NCBI RefSeq assembly: GCF_000620665.1
Contig: NZ_JIAU01000006.1
Coordinates: 186,001-250,000, forward strand
Direction: 5' to 3'
DNA length: 64,000 nucleotides
Origin: Sphingomonas sp. URHD0057
GTDB lineage: Bacteria > Pseudomonadota > Alphaproteobacteria > Sphingomonadales > Sphingomonadaceae
Made by a program: the position numbers and the translations under genes. The notes under the pieces were generated by a model, which was not told the origin of the DNA, did no database searches, and saw only the letters and a program-made list of their open reading frames with translations. This document shows positions 24,355-32,279 of this stretch, one piece after another. The stretch's first letter is position 1. Every line of letters begins with the position of its first letter.

Positions 24355-25184
24355 GACTCTCCGTCGCGTTCAACGAGACCGCGCCGCTCGAGGTCCACGA
24401 GATGGGCGAACACCGATCCGCCCGCGGCCACGACGAGCCGCGGATCTAGGCCCGGATAGGCGCTGGCGACGATGTCCGGGATGGGGCGCGGTTGTTCGCC
24501 GACGATCTTCAGGATCTGCTTCTCGCGCTGCATGCGGTGGCCGATCAGGTGACGCACATATTGGCCGGGATTGGTCACTGGCGGTCCATGCGCCGGGTAA
24601 TAGATGCGATCGTCGCGGTGCCGGAGCCGGTCGAGGCTCTGCATATAGGCCGCCATATCGCCGTCGGGGGGCACGACGACCGTCGTCGACCAGCCCATCA
24701 CATGATCGCCGGTGAACAGCGCGCCTTCGTATGCGAAGCAAAGATGGTTCGAGGTGTGGCCGGGCGTGGCGACCGCCGCAACTGGCTTGCCGTCGACCTC
24801 GATCACCTCGCCGTCGGCGAGAACGCGATCCGCTGCATAGTCCCCGTCGAAGCTGGCATCCGCGCGCGGCCCGACCGTCTCCAGCGCCAGTGGAGCGCAG
24901 CCGACGATCGGTGCGCCAGTCGCCTGCGCCAGCGGCCTTGCTGCAGGACTGTGGTCGCGGTGGGTGTGGGTGCACATGATGGCCGCTACCGGCCGCCCCG
25001 CGATGGCCGTCTCCAGTGCGTCGAGATGCTCGGGCAGATCCGGCCCCGGGTCGATCACTGCGAGCTCCCGCTCGCCGATCAGATAGGTCTGCGTCCCGTA
25101 GTAGGTGAACGCCGATGGATTGTGCGCAAGGACCCGCCCAATCCCGGGCTCGAGCTGTTCCAACTTCGCGTAGGGCGCATCCAC
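24339..25184 (-). CDS. Metallo-beta-lactamase-fold hydrolase (LACTB2/glyoxalase II-like)
   Basis: A 281-aa cytoplasmic hydrolase. I use GTG 25184, preceded by GGAG at seven bases; an upstream start would run into the neighbouring gene. The two-metal motif THTHRDHSPAARPL is complete, followed by TPGHTSNHLCF and FTGDHVMGWSTTVV, then YPAHGPPV. The C-terminal winged-helix-like tail (EKQILKIVGEQPRPIPDIV to VERDG) is that of the LACTB2 group, known for endoribonuclease activity in eukaryotes. Substrate unknown here. Confidence 0.88.
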   Translation of the reverse strand: MDAPYAKLEQLEPGIGRVLAHNPSAFTYYGTQTYLIGERELAVIDPGPDLPEHLDALETAIAGRPVAAIMCTHTHRDHSPAARPLAQATGAPIVGCAPLALETVGPRADASFDGDYAADRVLADGEVIEVDGKPVAAVATPGHTSNHLCFAYEGALFTGDHVMGWSTTVVVPPDGDMAAYMQSLDRLRHRDDRIYYPAHGPPVTNPGQYVRHLIGHRMQREKQILKIVGEQPRPIPDIVASAYPGLDPRLVVAAGGSVFAHLVDLERRGLVERDGESWTAV

Positions 25185-25218
25185 AGCAGCGCTCCTGCCA
25201 TGACCCGAGGGGCGTTGG

Positions 25219-26094
25219 CTAGCAGTGCAGGTCGTACGGCCCGAGTCGGTCGACCACTTGCCCGGCATCGTTCGGGCCCTTTGCTCGGCGGACGACTTCG
25301 ATCTCCACCTCGCTGTTGGCGACGCCCTGGCAGACGCCAGCCGGAAGCGCGAACCGCGTCGACTGACCGGCCCGAAGCTGGGCCAGCTTCACTTCGGCGC
25401 GTTCATCGCCCCGGCGAAGAAAGCGAAGACTGGTGTCGCTAAACGCCTCGTCGGCATGAATCGTAAACAGCGAGTTGGTAATGATTTTGCCGCACCTCCC
25501 GACGTCCTTGGGGTCATCGGTGGTCGAGCATTCGAGGGTCATGCGGGGAGCGGGCACCGAGGGTAGAACTGTTCCGATGGCGCCTGCCGCCGCGACCACC
25601 GTCGGCGCGGGCAGCGGCGGCAGTCCTCCATAATCTTGCGACAATGGGCGAGCGGCAACCGTCGCGGCGCCCGCAGCAGCGCGCGGCGCGAGCGCGGCCA
25701 GCGGCGACGATGCCGCGGGCGGCGCGACGATGCTGGGCGACGGCGCCGAGTTGGCGATCAACGCCATGCTGTCCGGATGCCCCAGGCGCTCGAGCTCCGC
25801 GTCGATCGCGGTCACGATCTGCGCCCGCGTCTCAGGCGCCATTTTATCGTTCGCCTTGACCTTCGCCGCGGCGTCCCTGAGCGTGACGGTCCACGCCGCG
25901 TCGCTCTGGCCTTTGGTGCCGCACAGCTTGACCTTCGACTGATGCGGCGTGCCGCCGACCACGGTGTCGACCACCGTCTCGAACTTATGCGCGTCGCAAT
26001 CCTGGAGCAGCTTTTCCATCTGGGCCGTCGGTGCGTCCGAACCGGCTGCGGCCGGCGCCTCGGCCGCCATTGCCAGGAAAAACAGCGGAATCAT
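25219..26094 (-). CDS. Periplasmic hypothetical protein with Ala/Pro-rich linker
   Basis: A 291-aa protein from ATG 26094, with a signal peptide to about residue 16. The N-terminal domain (to about residue 110) has paired Cys (LLQDCDAHKFETVV and KVKLCGTKGQSD), then comes an Ala/Pro-rich linker to about 190, and a C-terminal domain with CSTTDDPKDVGRCG, two more Cys pairs and DLHC at the end. I cannot name the family. A periplasmic, disulfide-stabilised role is likely from the Cys count. Upstream is the GT4 gene, about 70 bases away on the same strand. Confidence 0.6.
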   Translation of the reverse strand: MIPLFFLAMAAEAPAAAGSDAPTAQMEKLLQDCDAHKFETVVDTVVGGTPHQSKVKLCGTKGQSDAAWTVTLRDAAAKVKANDKMAPETRAQIVTAIDAELERLGHPDSMALIANSAPSPSIVAPPAASSPLAALAPRAAAGAATVAARPLSQDYGGLPPLPAPTVVAAAGAIGTVLPSVPAPRMTLECSTTDDPKDVGRCGKIITNSLFTIHADEAFSDTSLRFLRRGDERAEVKLAQLRAGQSTRFALPAGVCQGVANSEVEIEVVRRAKGPNDAGQVVDRLGPYDLHC

Positions 26095-26164
26095 CAAGGC
26101 TTGTCCCCATTTACGCGTGCGGCACCATCCTTCGATACCACCAAGTGAATGCGTCTTGAACCGG

Positions 26165-27403
26165 CTAAGCGGCGAGCGGAGCAGTGGCCGGCGCGGTCGC
26201 GACCTCGCCCGTCCGATGCGCCATGGCCGCCGGGTAAACGCGGCCGAACAGCGCCTCCATGCTATGCTCCCAGCTGAACTGAAGCGCATGGCTGCGCGCC
26301 GCCTGGGTCATCGCCGCTTTATCCGCGTGAAGGACGTCGAGAATGTTGGCCGCCATGGCCGCGACATCCCCGACCGGTCCCAACCGCCCGACTTCGGCGG
26401 TTACGCGGTCGATCATCGCCCCGGCCGCCACACCGACCACCGGCAGCCCCGAGGCTTGCGCCTCGACGATCGACACCCCGAACGTTTCGTCGGCCATGCC
26501 CGAAACGTAGATGTCCGCGCTCGCGAGCCAGCGCGACAGCTCGGCGCGGTCCTTGACGTAGCCGGGCATTATGATGCGCTCGTCGCCGAGCGCAGCGATT
26601 TCGCTCTTCAGCGGCCCCTCGCCGATGAGGGCCAGGCGAGCGCCGAGCGCGCGCGGCAGGCGGCGGAATGCGTCGGCGACGACGTCGGGCTTCTTCTCCC
26701 CGTCGAGACGGCCGACATAGATCAGCAGCGGCTGGCTATCGCTGAGGCCGAGCTTGGCGCGCAATCGTTCGTCGCGGCGGGTCGGACCGAACTCGCCGAC
26801 TTCGACGCCGAGCGGCACGACCTCGACGGGATCGATGCCAAGGCTCCTGAGCTTGGCTGCGCCGCCGTTCTCGCTCAGCGTAAACACCGCGTCGAAGCGG
26901 CGGTAGAGAATGCCGCAATAGGTATAGCAAATCTTCGCGCACAGCTGGGCGAGCGGGTTGGTAATGAACTTGCGGAACGGCCGCTCGACGTAAACCGTCG
27001 GGAAGTCCGTCATGTACGCGGCAACCAGCGCCGTCTCGGGATAGCGCTTGCGATGGGCAATCGCCGCCCACGGCAGGACATAGGCATCCTGGCACTCGAT
27101 CAGGTCCGGGCGGAACCGCTCGAGCGCCCGACGAACCGCGCCGGTTCGCAGCAGCAAACGGTAATTGGGACTTCCGGGGACATGCGGCGAGGCGATGGTG
27201 ACGGTCACCGCGCGATCTTCCTCGATGACCTCGTCGCTCGCGCCTGGAATGATCATCAAATGGCGATGCGGGGTGGAGCCGAGGATATGTCGCCGCTTGT
27301 GCAGCAAATAGGTGCGCACGCCGCCGCCGACCTCGGACCAGCTCTGGGTGAGATCGCAGTATAGCTGCGGCGCCGAAGCACGGATTCGCTCGGGTCGGTT
27401 CAC
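26165..27403 (-). CDS. Family 4 glycosyltransferase
   Basis: A 412-aa GT-B glycosyltransferase. The N-terminal SWSEVGGGVRTYLLHKRRHIL is the acceptor-side nucleotide-free loop; the donor domain has PLLIYVGRLDGEKKPDVVAD, LALIGEGPLK, and the E-x7-E motif DETFGVSIVEAQASGLPVVG. These transfer a sugar from an NDP donor to lipid or glycan acceptors. I use GTG 27403 as start; ATG 27502 would add 33 residues that do not look like the family. It is isolated from other polysaccharide genes. The donor and acceptor cannot be inferred. Confidence 0.85.
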   Translation of the reverse strand: MNRPERIRASAPQLYCDLTQSWSEVGGGVRTYLLHKRRHILGSTPHRHLMIIPGASDEVIEEDRAVTVTIASPHVPGSPNYRLLLRTGAVRRALERFRPDLIECQDAYVLPWAAIAHRKRYPETALVAAYMTDFPTVYVERPFRKFITNPLAQLCAKICYTYCGILYRRFDAVFTLSENGGAAKLRSLGIDPVEVVPLGVEVGEFGPTRRDERLRAKLGLSDSQPLLIYVGRLDGEKKPDVVADAFRRLPRALGARLALIGEGPLKSEIAALGDERIIMPGYVKDRAELSRWLASADIYVSGMADETFGVSIVEAQASGLPVVGVAAGAMIDRVTAEVGRLGPVGDVAAMAANILDVLHADKAAMTQAARSHALQFSWEHSMEALFGRVYPAAMAHRTGEVATAPATAPLAA

Positions 27404-27540
27404 TTGCCTGTCAAACCTCGAAACGGCCGGGAAGTGCCAACGGCCGTAAGGCTCGCTTCTGTCGGAATATTTTACGCAATCCGGTCGATCCCTTTCAGGC
27501 ATTTTCGCTAAAACCGCAGAAATCTGCCGTTTATTCGAAT

Positions 27541-27556
27541 TGGCACGCCCATTGCT
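27541..27556 (+). promoter_or_regulatory. Consensus sigma-54 promoter
   Basis: TGGCACG (27541-27547), four spacer bases, then TTGCT (27552-27556). The GG at 27542-27543 and the GC at 27554-27555 are ten bases apart, as required for the -24/-12 elements. It matches TGGCACG-N4-TTGCW with no mismatch. The expected start site is about 27566. No coding gene lies on this strand in the next kilobase, only the terminator at 27592. Confidence 0.65.
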
Positions 27557-27565
27557 ACTATGTTT

Positions 27566-27644
27566 GCGTCCACACTTGGTTCCACGCCACGAAGGGGCGG
27601 TGCAGCGGTTCTCTGGTCCAGCTGCTCCGCCCCTTCCTCTTTTT
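27566..27644 (+). ncRNA. Candidate sigma-54-dependent small RNA
   Basis: A plus-strand transcript of about 79 bases predicted from the sigma-54 promoter to the U-tract of the intrinsic terminator. About 26 unstructured bases come first, then a long hairpin that makes up most of the RNA. Both flanking genes (GT4 and grxD) are on the minus strand and end or start outside it, except that the last two bases overlap the grxD stop codon. Analogous sigma-54-driven small RNAs (for example nitrogen-regulated NrsZ in Pseudomonas) exist, but no family match can be claimed. Confidence 0.55.
27592..27644 (+). terminator. Strong intrinsic terminator of the candidate small RNA
   Basis: A 15-base stem with one T-T mismatch pairs 27592-27606 with 27621-27635, a 14-base loop, then CCTCTTTTT. 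The U-tract is on the plus strand; the minus strand has no T-run after the stem, so it does not serve grxD. Confidence 0.85.
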
Positions 27645-27957
27645 AGGCTTCGGCCCCCAGCAGCTGCTGAAGCTCACCGCTCTCGAACATCTCCATCATG
27701 ATGTCGGAACCGCCGACGAACTCGCCCTTCACGTAGAGCTGGGGGATCGTCGGCCACTCGGAATAGTCCTTGATCCCGGCGCGGATCTCCTGGTCCTGGA
27801 GCACGTCGACGGTCTCGTATTTGGCGCCGAGCCGGTCGAGGATCGCGATTGCGCGGCTGGAAAAGCCGCACTGCGGAAACAGCGCGGTGCCCTTCATGAA
27901 CAGGACGATGTCGTTCTGCTTGACGAGGTCGTCGATGCGGCTGGTAGCATTAGTCAC
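27643..27957 (-). CDS. grxD: Monothiol glutaredoxin
   Basis: A 104-aa CGFS-type glutaredoxin, starting at GTG 27957 with GGAG seven bases before. The active-site CGFS occurs in FPQCGFSSRAIAIL; further marks are SEWPTIPQLYVKGEFVGGSD, the glutathione-binding TIP and GGSD parts. Monothiol glutaredoxins carry [2Fe-2S] clusters with glutathione and work with BolA in iron-sulfur delivery; bolA is directly upstream and overlaps by eight bases. Stop codon is TAA. Confidence 0.96.
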   Translation of the reverse strand: MTNATSRIDDLVKQNDIVLFMKGTALFPQCGFSSRAIAILDRLGAKYETVDVLQDQEIRAGIKDYSEWPTIPQLYVKGEFVGGSDIMMEMFESGELQQLLGAEA

Positions 27958-28201
27958 CGATAGTCTCCGTGTTCGGCACTGCGGTTTCGAGCTGCAGTGC
28001 GTGAAGCTCACCCCCAACGCGCCCCCCGAGCGCGGCATATACGGCCTGATGCTGCTTGATCCGGCTCAGTCCGGCGAAGCTGTGGCTGACGACGCGCGCG
28101 GCATAATGGTCGCCGTCGCCGGCGAGATCGCGGATGGTCACCTCGGCGTCCGGGATGGACGTCTTGATGAGTGCCTCGATCTCGCTCGCCGCCATGGCCA
28201 T
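27950..28201 (-). CDS. bolA: BolA-family protein
   Basis: An 83-aa BolA/IbaG-type protein. The start at 28201 shares a base with the upstream stop; the downstream ATG at 28195 is also possible. The BolA fold pattern SHSFAGLSRIKQHQAVYAAL with the invariant His and the C-terminal VGGELHALQLETAVP is clear. BolA partners with monothiol glutaredoxin through a shared [2Fe-2S] cluster. This gene overlaps grxD, supporting joint function. Confidence 0.92.
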   Translation of the reverse strand: MAMAASEIEALIKTSIPDAEVTIRDLAGDGDHYAARVVSHSFAGLSRIKQHQAVYAALGGRVGGELHALQLETAVPNTETIGD

Positions 28202-28530
28202 TATAGATTGGTGCTCTCGATGATCTGGCGCCGCGCCTCGATCTCCTTGTTGCGGAGCGCTTCGGCGAGCGTGTCCTCGTCGCACTCGACGCCGGCGCCG
28301 GTGAGGTCTCCGAGCACTTTGCGGATCACGTCATGGTCGCCGGCCTCCTCGAAGTCCGAGCGAACCACGTCCTTGGCGTAGGATTCCGTCTCGGCCTCGG
28401 ATAGGCCCATTTGACGTGCCGCCCACTGGCCGAGCAGCTTGTTGCGCCGGGCGGTGATACGGAACTTCATTTCCTCGTCGTGCGCGAACTTGGTCTCAAA
28501 GGCGCGTTCGCGGTCGTCAAACTGGGTCAT
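28201..28530 (-). CDS. DUF1476 protein, F1-ATPase inhibitor subunit zeta family
   Basis: A 109-aa soluble helical protein from ATG 28530, preceded by AGGGGA. The family pattern FDDRERAFETKFAHDEEMKF is at the N-terminus, followed by ARRNKLLGQWAARQMGLSE. In Paracoccus a member inhibits the F1F0 ATP synthase by its N-terminal helix, an alphaproteobacterial trait. Here the N-terminus begins TQFDDRERAFE, so the inhibitory segment looks intact. It heads the bolA-grxD unit. Confidence 0.9.
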   Translation of the reverse strand: MTQFDDRERAFETKFAHDEEMKFRITARRNKLLGQWAARQMGLSEAETESYAKDVVRSDFEEAGDHDVIRKVLGDLTGAGVECDEDTLAEALRNKEIEARRQIIESTNL

Positions 28531-28644
28531 GCGATCCCCTTGGTCGTTGCGAGGGCGAGATAGGAGCGCCGCCTGCTTCCGTCCAGCGGCGATGGACAGG
28601 AGCGCCGCCGCCGCTACGCTTCGCAAAAGAAACGGGGGATTAAG

Positions 28645-29508
28645 ATGCGCGCACTGGCACTAGCTCTGATGATTGCTTTGGCTCCGGCCCAGGCAGGCGC
28701 CGCCACGTCGGCGGGCTCGGCCATCGCCGATCCGCCCCGCGACGCCCGTTACCCGTCGGCGAACAAGCAGCTGCTGATCCCTTCGCACGGCGTCGGCATG
28801 AACGCGCTGCTGTTTCAGGCGTCGGGGAAAGGTCCGCATCGCACCGTCATCTTGATGCACGGGCTTCCAGGCAACGAGCGTAACCTCGACCTCGCCCAGG
28901 CGATCCGCCGCGCCGGCTGGGACGTGCTGACCTTCACTTACCGCGGCGCCTGGGGCTCGCCGGGCGATTTCTCGATCGCCAATGCGGTGGAGGACACGCG
29001 CGCGGCGCTCGATTTCGCGCGCTCGCCGGAGGGCGCGAAGCTCGGCATCGATCCACGGCACATCGTGCTCGCCGGCCATTCCATGGGGGGTGCGACCGCT
29101 GAGCTGACGGCGGCACGGGTCCGTGGTCTCGATGGGCTGATCCTGCTCGACGCCTGGGATATCGCCGCCGACGCGCGCTCGATGAACCGGGCGGAGATGA
29201 TTGCCCAGTCGGACGACTTTGGAAATTCGCTCCATAATGCGACCCCCGAGAGTATCGCGGATGAAATCATCGACCGCGGCCGCGAATGGGATCTGGTCGT
29301 GGGGGCGGCGCGGCTGCGCGATACGCCGGTCCTCACCGTCACGGCGAAACACGCCGGGGCGGCCCAGAACCGTCCCGTAACGGCGGCTATGCGCAAGGCC
29401 GGGAACCGGCGCGTGGCGGCGATCGAGATGGATACCGACCATCCCTTCTCGGATCACCGGATCGCGCTTGCTTCAGCTGTCGTGCGCTGGCTTCAGGGCC
29501 TCCGCTGA
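28645..29508 (+). CDS. Secreted alpha/beta hydrolase
   Basis: A 287-aa hydrolase with a signal peptide to about residue 19. The fold shows VILMHGLPGNERNLD (oxyanion strand), DVLTFTYRGAWGSPG, and the nucleophile Ser in LAGHSMGGATAEL; the His is probably in DTDHPFSDHR near the C-terminus. The substrate is unknown; dipeptidyl-peptidase-like or esterase activity are options. Divergent from the DUF1476 gene. Confidence 0.8.
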   Translation: MRALALALMIALAPAQAGAATSAGSAIADPPRDARYPSANKQLLIPSHGVGMNALLFQASGKGPHRTVILMHGLPGNERNLDLAQAIRRAGWDVLTFTYRGAWGSPGDFSIANAVEDTRAALDFARSPEGAKLGIDPRHIVLAGHSMGGATAELTAARVRGLDGLILLDAWDIAADARSMNRAEMIAQSDDFGNSLHNATPESIADEIIDRGREWDLVVGAARLRDTPVLTVTAKHAGAAQNRPVTAAMRKAGNRRVAAIEMDTDHPFSDHRIALASAVVRWLQGLR

Positions 29509-30065
29509 CCTCCGAGCCACCGGGTCCAGTCGACGCGCATCAGCAGGATGAGCCCTACAATCACCAGCAGTTGCACAGCGATTCCGAGTGGGCTGGTGAG
29601 TTGACCCCGGAAATCGTCGAGAAGCCTATTTGCGCTCAGCTGGCGAGCCGTAAAGGCGTAGAGCGTGTAATAGCCGAGCCGTCCGACGAAGAATGCCAGC
29701 GTGCACGGCCACAGGGGAACGCCGATCAACCCGGCCGCTTCGAATAGTTGCGCTGACGGGACGGGCGCAAAGACGAACAGTAACAGCCCGATCAAGCGGT
29801 TCGCGGGCCGGCGCTCGACAAGCTCGCCCGCCGCGTCGAGGTTCTTGCGCAACCGAGCCGGAAAACGGTGCTCGAAGATCCTGGTCGCGCGGGCGAGCAC
29901 GTGACGTCCCAGCGCGGCCGCGATCGCGGCGGTGACCACCAGCAGCGGCATCGGCAGGCTCGTGTTGACGGCATAAAGCGCGATCACCGGCCACGTCGGC
30001 GGCGTGAATGCGGGCGCCAGGTGAATGGCGGAGACGATTAGGAAAAGAAGCGCCAGCTGGCCCAT
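29493..30065 (-). CDS. Integral membrane protein, possibly VTT/DedA-like
   Basis: A 190-aa protein with about four hydrophobic regions (residues 4-22, 33-52, 88-130 and 153-176). The helix-loop APVPSAQLFEAAGLIGVP resembles the proline/glycine re-entrant motif of DedA/VTT proteins, which flip lipids, but the match is partial. It overlaps the convergent hydrolase gene by 16 bases. A good start is ATG 30065; the scoB stop is 12 bases upstream, so it could be co-transcribed with the sco genes. Confidence 0.5.
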   Translation of the reverse strand: MGQLALLFLIVSAIHLAPAFTPPTWPVIALYAVNTSLPMPLLVVTAAIAAALGRHVLARATRIFEHRFPARLRKNLDAAGELVERRPANRLIGLLLFVFAPVPSAQLFEAAGLIGVPLWPCTLAFFVGRLGYYTLYAFTARQLSANRLLDDFRGQLTSPLGIAVQLLVIVGLILLMRVDWTRWLGGQRRP

Positions 30066-30077
30066 CGAGGCCCGGCT

Positions 30078-30734
30078 TCAGTCTTCGTACTTGGCCGTGG
30101 TCTTCTCACCGACTTCCTCGGGCGTCACGCCGGGCGCCAATTCGATCAGCTTGAACGGGCTGTCGTGATCGACCCGGTGGAACACCGCGAGGTCGGTGAT
30201 GATCAGGTCGACCACGTTCTTGCCGGTCAGCGGCAACGTGCATTCGGGGATGAACTTGGGATCGCCGCCCTTCGAAGTATGCTCCATCACGACGATGATC
30301 TTCTTGACTCCGGCGACGAGGTCCATCGCCCCGCCCATCCCCTTGATCATCTTGCCCGGCACCATCCAGTTGGCGAGATCGCCGTCCTGGCTGACCTCCA
30401 TCCCGCCGAGCACGGCGAGGTCGATATGCCCGCCGCGGATCATCGCGAAGCTGGCGGCGCTGTCGAAATAGCTGGTCTGCGGCAGCTCGCTGACTGTCTG
30501 CTTGCCGGCGTTGATGAGGTCCGGGTCGACCTCGTCCTCGTAGGGGAACGGCCCGATGCCGAGCATCCCGTTCTCGCTTTGCAGAGTGACGGTCATTCCC
30601 GCCGGCACGTGGTTCGCGACGAGCGTCGGAATGCCAATGCCGAGATTGACATAATAACCGTCGCGCAGCTCCTTGGCCGCGCGTTGCGCCATCTGGTCGC
30701 GAGTCCAGCCCTTGGTGATCGTCTCCGTGGTCAT
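30078..30734 (-). CDS. scoB: 3-oxoacid CoA-transferase subunit B
   Basis: Beta subunit (218 aa) of a succinyl-CoA:3-oxoacid/acetoacetate CoA-transferase. I use ATG 30734, which overlaps the stop of the upstream gene as ATGA. The family motif [17 protein letters not shown] and the catalytic Glu in [10 protein letters not shown] are present, with [14 protein letters not shown] and [12 protein letters not shown] further on. The enzyme moves CoA from succinyl-CoA to acetoacetate, so it feeds ketone bodies or short-chain acids into central metabolism. It needs ScoA, which is encoded three genes upstream on the same strand. Confidence 0.95.
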   Translation of the reverse strand: MTTETITKGWTRDQMAQRAAKELRDGYYVNLGIGIPTLVANHVPAGMTVTLQSENGMLGIGPFPYEDEVDPDLINAGKQTVSELPQTSYFDSAASFAMIRGGHIDLAVLGGMEVSQDGDLANWMVPGKMIKGMGGAMDLVAGVKKIIVVMEHTSKGGDPKFIPECTLPLTGKNVVDLIITDLAVFHRVDHDSPFKLIELAPGVTPEEVGEKTTAKYED

Positions 30735-31180
30735 TGCGCTTTCCATTCCTCTCCGATCGCCACGAGCTCTTCGAGCGATGTGGTTGTACGGCCGTCGAGA
30801 CGCTGCATCAGATATTGAAAGCCAGGGCGCATGTCCGGGGTGATGCGTTCGCTAGATTCATCGGATTCTTGCCCAACATGAATGGGAAATTTCGCGACTT
30901 TGTGCGGCTCGTTGCTCAGCGTCATGAACGTCCTGAGAAGATCGGCATCGTTTCCGGGCTTCATGCCAAGGAGGCCGAGGGTTTCCTGAACGTCGTACTT
31001 ATCCCGCGGCTCGACCATTTGGCTGCTCGGCCACACCGGGACATCGAATAGCTCGAACACGCTACGAATTTCGCTGACCAGGTCGCTGACCAACGACGCG
31101 TATCGGGGACCAGGATCGATATCGATCGATCCGTCCGCGGGAACCAGCGGGAGCGGAATGGTCAACAGCTCTTCTCTCAC
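30731..31180 (-). CDS. Hypothetical protein inserted between scoA and scoB
   Basis: A 149-aa acidic protein starting at GTG 31180, without a clear ribosome-binding site of its own; its start overlaps the stop of a 12-codon minicistron as GTGA. No signal, no membrane helix, no domain I recognise. The middle part, [19 protein letters not shown] then [13 protein letters not shown], looks like a folded soluble domain. The position between the two subunits of one enzyme is unusual and suggests coupled translation rather than a related function. Confidence 0.6.
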   Translation of the reverse strand: MREELLTIPLPLVPADGSIDIDPGPRYASLVSDLVSEIRSVFELFDVPVWPSSQMVEPRDKYDVQETLGLLGMKPGNDADLLRTFMTLSNEPHKVAKFPIHVGQESDESSERITPDMRPGFQYLMQRLDGRTTTSLEELVAIGEEWKAQ

Positions 31181-31215
31181 GCCGCCACACGCCAGCGCAT
31201 TCCTTCAGTCGCCAT
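31177..31215 (-). other. 12-codon minicistron linking DUF5076 and the next gene
   Basis: ATG at 31215 shares TGATG with the DUF5076 stop, encodes [12 protein letters not shown] and ends in a TGA that overlaps the following GTG start as GTGA. An internal ATG has a GAAGGA just ahead. It may be a translational coupling device, or the true 5' end of the downstream gene separated by a frameshift. Confidence 0.3.
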
Positions 31216-31541
31216 CAGTTGGGCTTTCCCTCGGGATCGATCTGGCGCGGCTCATCGGTTGGCGAGTCCCGTTCCGCATCGAAGCCCTCCCAAATCCGGC
31301 CGAGCGCATGCTCCTCGCTGATTCCGGCGGCATGCGCATAGGCCTTGGCCCCGTGCCGGATCGCATCGACCATCGCCATGCCGAAGACAAACGGGTCCGC
31401 GCCGATCGCGCGCGGTTCGATGAGGCAGGTCAGCCCTTCTTGCTCGCCATTCCACATGCGCAGGAATTCCTGCGAGCCCCGCAGCCAATCGAGCGCCGAT
31501 ATGTCGATCTCACCCTGGTTCGCTTTTCCGCTCCCGAACAT
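31215..31541 (-). CDS. DUF5076 protein
   Basis: A 108-aa soluble protein from ATG 31541, overlapping the scoA stop as TGATG. It resembles DUF5076 proteins (NQGEIDISALDW near the N-terminus, then FVFGMAMVDAIRHGAKAYA). Function unknown; alphaproteobacteria carry it in varied contexts. Strongly acidic C-terminal tail. It is translated between ScoA and the unknown 149-aa protein. Confidence 0.7.
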   Translation of the reverse strand: MFGSGKANQGEIDISALDWLRGSQEFLRMWNGEQEGLTCLIEPRAIGADPFVFGMAMVDAIRHGAKAYAHAAGISEEHALGRIWEGFDAERDSPTDEPRQIDPEGKPN

Positions 31542-32248
31542 CACGCCGCCTCCCTCTCGCGCACGGTCTTGAACTCGATCCTTTTCTCGTAAGGGCCGCC
31601 GAGGATCAGCCGGTTCACGTAGATCGACGGCAAATGCACGCAGTCCGGATCGAGGCTCCCGACCGGCACGATCTCCTCGACCTCGGCAACGCAGACCTTG
31701 CCGCAGGTCGCCGCTGGGAAGTTGAAGTTGCGCGCGGTCTTGCGGAAGATAATGTTGCCGGTCTCATCCGCCTTCCACCCTTTGACCAGGCTCAAGTCGG
31801 CGAAGATGCCGCGCTCGAGCACATAGGTCTCGCCGTCGAAGTCCTTCAGCTCCTTGCCCTCGGCCACCTGGGTGCCGACGCCGGTCTTCGTATAGAATCC
31901 CGGGATCCCCGCGCCGCCTGCGCGCATCCGCTCGGCGAGCGTGCCCTGGGGCGCGAACTCGACCTCCAGCTCGCCGGCCAGGAACTGTCGCTCGAACTCC
32001 TTGTTCTCGCCGACGTAGGAGCTGATCATCTTCTTGACCTGCCGCGTGCGCAACAGCTTGCCCAGGCCCTCATTGTCGATGCCGGCATTGTTCGAGGCGA
32101 TCGTCAGATCCTTGATCCCGCTGGCGACGACCGCGTCGATCAGCCGCTCGGGGATACCGCACAGGCCGAAACCGCCGGCGGCAATGGTCATGCCGTCGCG
32201 AAGCAGCCCTTCTAGCGCGGCGCCGGCATCGGGATAGATTTTCTGCAT
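31541..32248 (-). CDS. scoA: 3-oxoacid CoA-transferase subunit A
   Basis: Alpha subunit (235 aa) of the CoA-transferase, from ATG 32248. Motifs are MTIAAGGFGLCGIPERLIDA (the CoA-binding glycine loop), NNAGIDNEGLG, and the KMISSYVGENKEFERQ segment, then GIPGFYTKTGVGT. It forms a heteromer with ScoB. In most bacteria scoA and scoB are adjacent; here two genes separate them, all overlapping. The frame continues upstream only as antisense of the GlcG-like gene. Confidence 0.95.
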   Translation of the reverse strand: MQKIYPDAGAALEGLLRDGMTIAAGGFGLCGIPERLIDAVVASGIKDLTIASNNAGIDNEGLGKLLRTRQVKKMISSYVGENKEFERQFLAGELEVEFAPQGTLAERMRAGGAGIPGFYTKTGVGTQVAEGKELKDFDGETYVLERGIFADLSLVKGWKADETGNIIFRKTARNFNFPAATCGKVCVAEVEEIVPVGSLDPDCVHLPSIYVNRLILGGPYEKRIEFKTVREREAA

Positions 32249-32279
32249 GCCGCGCCAATAGAGGCGGTGCGGCGCTTGC

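Noticed and set aside
27560-27646. A 28-codon plus-strand reading frame inside the candidate small RNA
   Set aside because: Its ATG lies before the predicted sigma-54 start site, there is no ribosome-binding site, and most of it is the terminator stem, so it is unlikely to be translated.
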